Source: Prevotellaceae bacterium UBA1746 | GTDB lineage: Bacteria; Bacteroidota; Bacteroidia; Bacteroidales; Bacteroidaceae | DNA: 45,944 bases | Direction: 5' to 3' | NCBI GenBank assembly: GCA_002314875.1 | Contig: DCHS01000007.1 | Location: 1 to 45,944 of the forward strand | Shown: piece after piece, positions 40,184 to 45,944 of the stretch | Layout of the letters: each line of letters begins with the position of its first letter | Position numbering within the stretch: position 1 is the first letter of the stretch | Notes under the pieces: generated by a model | Databases searched by the model: none | The model's input: the letters and a program-made list of their open reading frames with translations, nothing else | What the model was told of the DNA's origin: nothing | Position numbers and translations under genes: made by a program

Positions 40184-41986
40184 ATGAAGCATCCTTTACG
40201 CAGTGCTGTCTGTACTGAAGGTCGTCGTATGGCTGGAGCCCGCGCTTTGTGGGTAGCCAACGGCATGAAACGTGAACAGTTTGGCAAACCTATCATTGCC
40301 ATCGTCAATTCCTTTACACAGTTTGTTCCCGGCCATACCCATCTCCACGAGATTGGTCAAATCGTCAAGGCCGAAATCGAAAGTCTTGGCTGCTATGCCG
40401 CAGAATTCAATACCATCGCTGTCGACGACGGTATTGCCATGGGTCATGACGGTATGCTTTACAGCCTTCCCAGCCGTGACGTCATCGCCGACAGTGTGGA
40501 ATACATGGTCAATGCTCACAAAGCTGATGCTATGATTTGCATTTCCAACTGCGACAAGGTGACTCCCGGTATGCTGATGGCCGCTATGCGCCTCAACATC
40601 CCTGCAGTCTTCGTTTCAGGCGGTCCTATGGAAGCCGGAAAATGGAAGGGTGAAAATGCAGACTTGATTACCGCCATGGTAAAGGGTGGTGATCCTTCTG
40701 TCAGCGACGAGGAACTTGCTGAAGTTGAAAACTGTGCATGTCCCGGCTGCGGTGCCTGCTCTGGTATGTTTACCGCCAACTCCATGAACTCTCTGACGGA
40801 GGCTATCGGTTTCAGTCTCCCTGGCAACGGTAGTATTCTTGCTACACATGTTAACCGTGTCCAACTCTTCAAGGATGCTGCTAAGCAGATTGTCAAGAAC
40901 GCACTCGCTTATTATGAAGACGGCGATGAAAGCGTACTTCCCCGCAGCATCGCAACCCGTCAGGCATTCCTCAACGCCATGACGCTCGATATTGCCATGG
41001 GAGCATCTACCAATACCGTTCTCCACCTCCTTGCTGTTGCTCAGGAAGGCGAAGTGGAATTTACCATGAACGATATCGATGCACTGAGCCGCAAGGTTCC
41101 TTTCTTGTGCAAACTGGCTCCGAACTGGCAGAAATACAGTATTCAAGAAGAAAATCGCGCTGGTGGTATCCTCGGTATTCTTGGCGAATTGGCAAAGGGT
41201 GATCTCCTCGATCTTTCTTGCAAGCGCGTCAACGGTGCCACCCTCGGCGAAGATATAGAAAAATACAGCATCACCGGTGAGACGATTTCTCCCGAGGCTG
41301 ACCGCATTTACCACTCTGCTCCCGCAGGTCGTTTCTCTACGAAGATGGGTAGTCAGGATACCCATTGGGAAAGCCTCGACACCGACCGCGAGAATGGTTG
41401 TATCCGTGACATCGAACACGCTTACACCAAGGACGGCGGCATGGCAGTTCTCTTCGGAAACATCGCCCAGGATGGTTGCGTTGTCAAGACCGCTGGTGTT
41501 GCTCCCGAACTTTGGCACTTTGAAGGCCCCGCTGTCGTCTTCGATTCCCAGGAAGATGCTTGTGAAGGCATCCTTGGCGGAAAAGTCAAGAAAGGCGACT
41601 GCGTAGTCATTACCCACGAAGGTCCTAAGGGTGGCCCTGGCATGCAGGAAATGCTCTACCCCACCTCTTATATCAAGTCCATGCACATGGGTAAGGAATG
41701 TGCCCTCATCACCGATGGCCGTTTCTCAGGTGGTACCTCCGGCCTCTCCATCGGCCACATCAGTCCTGAGGCTGCTTCCGGTGGTAATATCGGCAAGATC
41801 ATGGATGGCGACATCATCGTCATCGACATTCCCAGCCGCAGCATCAATGTCAAACTTACCGACGAAGAACTTGCCGCACGTCCCCAGCAACCCCTTAAGC
41901 GCAACCGTGTTGTCAGCAAGGCTCTCCGTGCTTATGCCCAGAGCGTAAGTTCAGCCGATAAGGGCGGTGTAAGAATCATTGACTAA
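40184..41986 (+). CDS. ilvD: Dihydroxy-acid dehydratase IlvD
   Basis: A 600-residue iron-sulfur enzyme that dehydrates dihydroxy acids to the keto acids of valine and isoleucine. Cluster-binding motifs are ISNCDKVTPGM and CACPGCGACSGMFTANSMNSL. The C-terminal signature ITDGRFSGGTSGLSIGHISPEA is complete. Length matches the family. It leads the operon, 74 nt before ilvB; that gap holds a hairpin and a short upstream ORF. Confidence 0.97.
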   Translation: MKHPLRSAVCTEGRRMAGARALWVANGMKREQFGKPIIAIVNSFTQFVPGHTHLHEIGQIVKAEIESLGCYAAEFNTIAVDDGIAMGHDGMLYSLPSRDVIADSVEYMVNAHKADAMICISNCDKVTPGMLMAAMRLNIPAVFVSGGPMEAGKWKGENADLITAMVKGGDPSVSDEELAEVENCACPGCGACSGMFTANSMNSLTEAIGFSLPGNGSILATHVNRVQLFKDAAKQIVKNALAYYEDGDESVLPRSIATRQAFLNAMTLDIAMGASTNTVLHLLAVAQEGEVEFTMNDIDALSRKVPFLCKLAPNWQKYSIQEENRAGGILGILGELAKGDLLDLSCKRVNGATLGEDIEKYSITGETISPEADRIYHSAPAGRFSTKMGSQDTHWESLDTDRENGCIRDIEHAYTKDGGMAVLFGNIAQDGCVVKTAGVAPELWHFEGPAVVFDSQEDACEGILGGKVKKGDCVVITHEGPKGGPGMQEMLYPTSYIKSMHMGKECALITDGRFSGGTSGLSIGHISPEAASGGNIGKIMDGDIIVIDIPSRSINVKLTDEELAARPQQPLKRNRVVSKALRAYAQSVSSADKGGVRIID

Positions 41987-41990
41987 TATC

Positions 41991-42056
41991 ATGGACACGC
42001 CGGATTCTTCGGACGTTCCGATTATCCGGAAAACCAACCTCCACCTCCAAACCTAA
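41991..42056 (+). promoter_or_regulatory. Short ORF and hairpin between ilvD and ilvB
   Basis: A 21-codon ORF starting at 41991 reads MDTPDSSDVPIIRKTNLHLQ plus Thr and stops 4 nt before the ilvB ATG. A nested hairpin, CCGGAT (42000-42005) with ATCCGG (42024-42029) enclosing TCGGA/TCCGA, lies inside it. The peptide holds one Val, two Ile and two Leu. It may be a leader that couples translation to amino-acid supply, or simply an intercistronic structure. Confidence 0.3.
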
Positions 42057-42060
42057 ACTT

Positions 42061-43785
42061 ATGACAGAAATACTGACTGGAGCCGAAATTATGATGCGTT
42101 CCCTCGCTGCTGAAGGTGTAAAAACCATCTTCGGTTATCCTGGTGGCGCTATCATGCCCGTTTTTGACGCTCTCTATGATTATGTTGATTATCCCAATAC
42201 ATCTCACCGCGGTACTTTCAACCACATCCTCGTTCGCCACGAACAGGCTGCGGCACATGCTGCCGAAGGCTATGCTCGTGTAAGCGGTGAAGTAGGCGTT
42301 TGTCTGGTAACGAGTGGTCCTGGTGCAACCAATACCATAACGGGTATTGCCGATGCTATGATGGACTCTACTCCGATTGTCGTCATCACAGGTCAGGTTC
42401 ACAAAGATGTGCTTGGCTATGACGCTTTCCAAGAAGTGGACGTCGTTGATATTACTCAGCCAATTTGCAAATGGTCTTACCAGATTCGCAATGCTGAAGA
42501 TGTTGCATGGGCTGTAAGTCGTGCTTTCTACATTGCACGCAGCGGACGCCCGGGTCCCGTTGTCCTTGACTTTACTAAAGGCGCACAGACACGCAAGGCT
42601 GAATATATTCCCAAGAAAGTGGACTTCATTCGCAGTTATGTTCCCGTTCCTGAAACCAGCGAAACTTGCATCGAAGAGGCTGCTGCTCTCATCAACAAGG
42701 CTGAACGCCCGTTCGTCTTGGTTGGACAGGGTGTTGAACTTGCTGGTGCTCAAGCAGAACTGGTTCGTTTCCTTGAAACTTGTGGCGCTCCTGCTGGCTG
42801 CACCATGATGGGACTTTCTGCACTTGCTTCTGATCATCCTCTCAATATGGGTATGCTTGGTATGCACGGCGCTTTGGCAACAAACAAGCAGACACAGCAA
42901 TGCGACCTGTTGATTGCCATTGGCATGCGCTTCGCAGACCGTATCACTGGAAAACTTGCAACATACGCCCCGCAGGCCAAGAAGATTCATTTTGATATCG
43001 ATCCCGCAGAAATCAACAAATGCGTAAAGGTTGATGTTCCTGTTCTTGGCGACTGTAAAGATACCATCGCGGCTGTAACAAAACGTCTTGAAAAGCGTGA
43101 GCATAAGGCTTGGATTGATTCTTTCAAACCTTGGCAACAGCAGGAAGACGAAATTGTCATTCAGCCCCAGATCCATCCCGCTGAAGGTCCGCTTCGCATG
43201 GGAGAAGTGGTTCGCAAGGTGACTGAAGCCACAAAAAACAAGGCCGTTCTTGTCACCGATGTGGGTCAGAACCAGATGATGTCTGCCCGCTATTTCCGTT
43301 TCTCTCGCCCCCGAAGCATCATTACTTCCGGCGGTATGGGAACCATGGGCTTCTGCCTTCCTGCTGCCATCGGTGCAACCTTTGGCGCTCCCGAACGTAC
43401 AGTTTGCGCCATTATGGGTGACGGTGGTCTTCAGATGACCATTGAAGAACTCGGTACCATTATGGAGCAGCGTTGTCCCGTAAAGATTATCTTGTTGAAC
43501 AACAACTTCCTCGGTAATGTTCGCCAATGGCAGAACCTTTTCTTTGATAAGCGCTATTCATTTACCCCGATGGTAAATCCTGATTACAATATGATTGCCA
43601 GCGCTTACGATATTCCCAGCCGTACCGTTATTGAACGTGAAGACTTGGAAAGTGCTATCGAGGAAATGCTCGCTACAGACGGTCCCTTCCTTTTGCAGTG
43701 CGCTATCATGCCCGAAGACAACGTCCTCCCCATGTGCTGCCCCGGCAGTGATGTAGATGACATGGTACTCACCATTGAAGCTTAA
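42061..43785 (+). CDS. ilvB: Acetolactate synthase large subunit
   Basis: A 574-residue ThDP enzyme that joins pyruvate to pyruvate or 2-oxobutyrate, the first shared step of branched-chain amino acid synthesis. The catalytic Glu is in RHEQAAAHAAEGYAR, and the ThDP/Mg motif is GDGGLQMTIEE with NNNFLGNVRQWQ. Family length is normal. It is followed after 5 nt by ilvN. Confidence 0.97.
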   Translation: MTEILTGAEIMMRSLAAEGVKTIFGYPGGAIMPVFDALYDYVDYPNTSHRGTFNHILVRHEQAAAHAAEGYARVSGEVGVCLVTSGPGATNTITGIADAMMDSTPIVVITGQVHKDVLGYDAFQEVDVVDITQPICKWSYQIRNAEDVAWAVSRAFYIARSGRPGPVVLDFTKGAQTRKAEYIPKKVDFIRSYVPVPETSETCIEEAAALINKAERPFVLVGQGVELAGAQAELVRFLETCGAPAGCTMMGLSALASDHPLNMGMLGMHGALATNKQTQQCDLLIAIGMRFADRITGKLATYAPQAKKIHFDIDPAEINKCVKVDVPVLGDCKDTIAAVTKRLEKREHKAWIDSFKPWQQQEDEIVIQPQIHPAEGPLRMGEVVRKVTEATKNKAVLVTDVGQNQMMSARYFRFSRPRSIITSGGMGTMGFCLPAAIGATFGAPERTVCAIMGDGGLQMTIEELGTIMEQRCPVKIILLNNNFLGNVRQWQNLFFDKRYSFTPMVNPDYNMIASAYDIPSRTVIEREDLESAIEEMLATDGPFLLQCAIMPEDNVLPMCCPGSDVDDMVLTIEA

Positions 43786-43790
43786 GAATC

Positions 43791-44333
43791 ATGGATAATA
43801 TTTATATACTCATCATATTTTCGGAGAACCTCGCCGGTGTTTTGAATCAGGTGACCAATGTGTTTACACGTCGCCAGTTGAACATCGAATCTCTGAATGT
43901 TTCTCCCTCCGGCATCGATGGCGTTCACCGCTATACCATCACCACGCGAACAAACGAGACGATGATTCAACTTGTTTGTCGCCAGATAGAAAAGAAAATC
44001 GATGTCATCCAAGCGCAGTATTACACCAAAGACGAGGTCTTCATGATGGAACAGGCGCTGTACAAACTCGAAATGGACAAAATGATGCTTTGTCCTGAAA
44101 ACTCCAAGGCTATTCGCAAATATGACGCGCGAATTGTTGAGGTAAATACAGACTACTGCATTGTTGCACAGGAAGGTAGTCATCGTGAGACTTCCGAACT
44201 CTACTACTTCCTCAAAGAAAGCGGATGTCTTCGCCAGGCTGTTGCAAGCGGTATCATTGCTGTAAGCAAGAGCAGTGAGGAACCCCTCGCCGATTATCTT
44301 GAGAAACGTGCGCAGCAAAGCAAAGACTTATAA
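43791..44333 (+). CDS. ilvN: Acetolactate synthase small (regulatory) subunit
   Basis: A 180-residue regulatory subunit with an N-terminal ACT domain, IIFSENLAGVLNQVTNVFTR followed by QLNIESLNVSP, which binds valine or other branched-chain products and tunes the catalytic subunit. The C-terminal region, about 95-180, is the ACT-like second half. It is placed directly after ilvB, as expected. Confidence 0.93.
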   Translation: MDNIYILIIFSENLAGVLNQVTNVFTRRQLNIESLNVSPSGIDGVHRYTITTRTNETMIQLVCRQIEKKIDVIQAQYYTKDEVFMMEQALYKLEMDKMMLCPENSKAIRKYDARIVEVNTDYCIVAQEGSHRETSELYYFLKESGCLRQAVASGIIAVSKSSEEPLADYLEKRAQQSKDL

Positions 44334-44351
44334 TACACAAGGTTAAAAGAA

Positions 44352-44372
44352 GTGGGGATATCATTGCCCCAC
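44352..44372 (+). other. Hairpin before the thioesterase start
   Basis: GTGGGG (44352-44357) pairs with CCCCAC (44367-44372) just 8 nt before the ATG at 44381. It could modulate translation or mRNA processing within the operon. Confidence 0.4.
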
Positions 44373-44380
44373 AGCAAATC

Positions 44381-45121
44381 ATGTTTCCGAAAAAGACTAC
44401 ATTTCCTCTATCCGTAGAACCTTTCCAGGAAGATTACTCCGGGCGACTGTCCTGGGCAAATTTTGGAAATCTCGTTCTTCGTTGTGCATCACTCCATGCT
44501 GAGGAAAACGGATTTGGTATCACTTACATGCAGGAACATCACCAAGGTTGGGTGCTCTCTCGCCTTGCGCTTGAAATGACAGAAATGCCTGCATCTTTAG
44601 AACCCTATTCCATAACAACCTGGGTGAGCAAGATATTTCGTCAGTTCACTGATCGAAACTTCTCAATTGAAGGTCCCGATGGTAAAATCTATGGCTACGG
44701 CATCAGTACCTGGGCTTTGATCGATTACGAAACCCGTCAGCCCGTTAATCTTGAAAATCTCGAACATGGCGGTTTCTCCGCTTGTCTGCTTGAAGAAGTT
44801 CCTCCTATCTCTACATACGCACGTGCACGCGTGAAGAACGAAGAACTTGCCGGCACTCATGACTGCTGTTTCACGGATTTGGATCTTAACGGTCACGTCA
44901 ACAGCATCCGCTACGTTGATATGGGCATGAATCTGTTTCCTTTGGAATGGCACCGCGAACACCCCCTGCGCCGCATCGAATTGGCATTCGGACTTGAAGG
45001 ACATTGCGGGGATCACCTTGAAATTCTCAAAGAAAATCTTGGTGACAACCGTTTTGCCGTTGAGATTCGTCGTCCCGCCGACAATGTCACCCTCGTCCGC
45101 TCCATCCTCACCTTTGCTTGA
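44381..45121 (+). CDS. Acyl-ACP thioesterase (FatA/FatB-like)
   Basis: A 246-residue double hot-dog thioesterase that releases fatty acids from acyl carrier protein. The catalytic region is DLDLNGHVNSIRYVDMG with the conserved Asn-x-His arrangement; the N-terminal hot-dog holds the substrate. It sits inside the ilv operon between ilvN and ilvC, an arrangement seen in other Bacteroidetes. The chain it prefers is not known. I infer a link between branched-chain keto acid supply and branched fatty acid release. Confidence 0.88.
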   Translation: MFPKKTTFPLSVEPFQEDYSGRLSWANFGNLVLRCASLHAEENGFGITYMQEHHQGWVLSRLALEMTEMPASLEPYSITTWVSKIFRQFTDRNFSIEGPDGKIYGYGISTWALIDYETRQPVNLENLEHGGFSACLLEEVPPISTYARARVKNEELAGTHDCCFTDLDLNGHVNSIRYVDMGMNLFPLEWHREHPLRRIELAFGLEGHCGDHLEILKENLGDNRFAVEIRRPADNVTLVRSILTFA

Positions 45122-45157
45122 TAATTATTAACTTAAACAACATAAAACTTAAAACTT

Positions 45158-45944
45158 ATGGCAAAATTAAATTTTGGCGGTGTACTCGAAGAAGTAGTAA
45201 CCCGCGAAGAATTCCCCCTCGAGAAAGCTCGTGAAATCCTCAAAGACGAAACTATCGCCGTTATCGGTTATGGTGTCCAGGGCCCTGGTCAGGCATGCAA
45301 TCTCCGCGACAATGGTTTCAATGTAATCGTTGGCCAGCGTCAGGGTAAGACCTTCGAAAAGGCTATCAGCGACGGTTGGGTTCCCGGTGAAACCCTCTTC
45401 AGCATTGAAGAAGCAGCAGAAAAGGGTACCATCGTAATGTGCCTCCTTTCTGACGCTGCAGTGATGAGCGTATGGCCCACCCTCAAGCAGTATCTCACTG
45501 CTGGTAAGGCTCTCTACTTCAGCCACGGCTTCGCTATCACCTGGAACGATCGCACCGGTTGCGTTCCTCCCGCTGACATCGACGTTATCATGGTTGCTCC
45601 CAAGGGTAGCGGTACCTCTCTCCGTACCATGTTCCTCGAAGGTCGTGGCCTCAACTCTTCTTACGCTGTTTACCAGGATGCAAGCGGCAAGGCTCTCGAG
45701 AAGACCCTCGCTCTCGGTATCGGTATCGGTTCCGGCTACATGTTCGAAACTACCTTCCAGCGTGAAGCAACCTCTGACCTCACCGGTGAACGCGGTTCAT
45801 TGATGGGTGCTATCCAGGGTCTCCTCCTCGCTCAGTACGAAGTTCTTCGTGAGAACGGCCACACTCCCTCTGAGGCCTTCAACGAAACCGTTGAAGAACT
45901 TACCCAGAGCCTTATGCCCCTCTTCGCAAAGAACGGTATGGACT
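45158..45944 (+). CDS. ilvC: Ketol-acid reductoisomerase, 5' part (cut by window end)
   Basis: The first 262 codons of IlvC, which isomerises and reduces acetolactate with NADPH. The Rossmann motif is VIGYGVQGPGQA, and the beginning of the knotted domain includes ATSDLTGERGSLMGAIQGL with metal-binding acidic residues. The frame is open to the window edge. It lies 36 nt after the thioesterase with no promoter seen, so it belongs to the operon; codon bias is strong. Confidence 0.95.
   Translation, partial: MAKLNFGGVLEEVVTREEFPLEKAREILKDETIAVIGYGVQGPGQACNLRDNGFNVIVGQRQGKTFEKAISDGWVPGETLFSIEEAAEKGTIVMCLLSDAAVMSVWPTLKQYLTAGKALYFSHGFAITWNDRTGCVPPADIDVIMVAPKGSGTSLRTMFLEGRGLNSSYAVYQDASGKALEKTLALGIGIGSGYMFETTFQREATSDLTGERGSLMGAIQGLLLAQYEVLRENGHTPSEAFNETVEELTQSLMPLFAKNGMD

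Noticed and set aside
40616..43527. Long minus-strand frames opposite ilvD and ilvB
   Set aside because: Shadows of two unmistakable genes.

Overview
The window looks like chromosomal DNA from a Bacteroidales bacterium, most likely Prevotellaceae or a close relative. Promoters follow the Bacteroidetes pattern (TTTG, about 20 nt, TAnnTTTG), and starts lack Shine-Dalgarno sequences and are A-rich instead. Also typical are the type IX secretion gene porQ, secreted glycosidases with GEVED-like and type IX sorting-type C-termini, the Bacteroidetes lipoprotein acyltransferase Lnb, and a type IIIK-like SerA. I see no rRNA, tRNA, CRISPR array, phage or insertion sequence. Strand switches are mostly marked by strong hairpin terminators.

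Layout. 1-5300: a gamma-carbonic-anhydrase-like gene, a tiny PspC protein, a secreted GH123-type glycosidase, then leftward M15 peptidase, yraN and a 57-residue lipoprotein. 5538-10655: an operon of mtaB, a glycosyltransferase, an RsmI-like methylase and a C69 peptidase. 10457-10798: tandem 24-bp repeats, a terminator and a nested palindrome cluster. 10799-13054: leftward alpha-L-fucosidase and PAP2 phosphatase. 13124-21588: a five-gene run lnb, degenerate phosphatase-like gene, secA, serC, serA. 21677-24830: acyl-CoA ligase and a DUF1015 protein. 24850-28762: a large leftward multidomain glycosidase and a small orphan gene. 28892-31139: pgi and a HAD hydrolase. 31163-33214: dprA converging on a TonB-type gene. 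33372-39984: a seven-gene run porQ, ispH, mnmA, prenyl synthase, tatD, AraC-type HTH, CyuA-like gene. 40092-end: ilvD, ilvB, ilvN, acyl-ACP thioesterase and the 5' part of ilvC.

How the genes fit together. PorQ is part of the type IX machinery that could export the two glycosidases ending in sorting-like domains. With the fucosidase, they suggest use of host or mucin-type glycans. SecA and Lnb serve general export and lipoprotein maturation. SerC and SerA make serine, and the DUF1015 protein carries a DGHHR motif like that of serine kinases. The ilv genes make branched-chain amino acids and share an operon with an acyl-ACP thioesterase, which hints at a link to branched fatty acids.

I found no clear new multi-gene system. 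The best candidates for a second look are the degenerate phosphatase locked between lnb and secA, the nested palindrome cluster, the in-frame octapeptide repeat after the C69 stop codon, the hairpin-rich 3' UTR of the small lipoprotein gene, a BCAA-containing upstream ORF before ilvB, and the DUF1015 protein.
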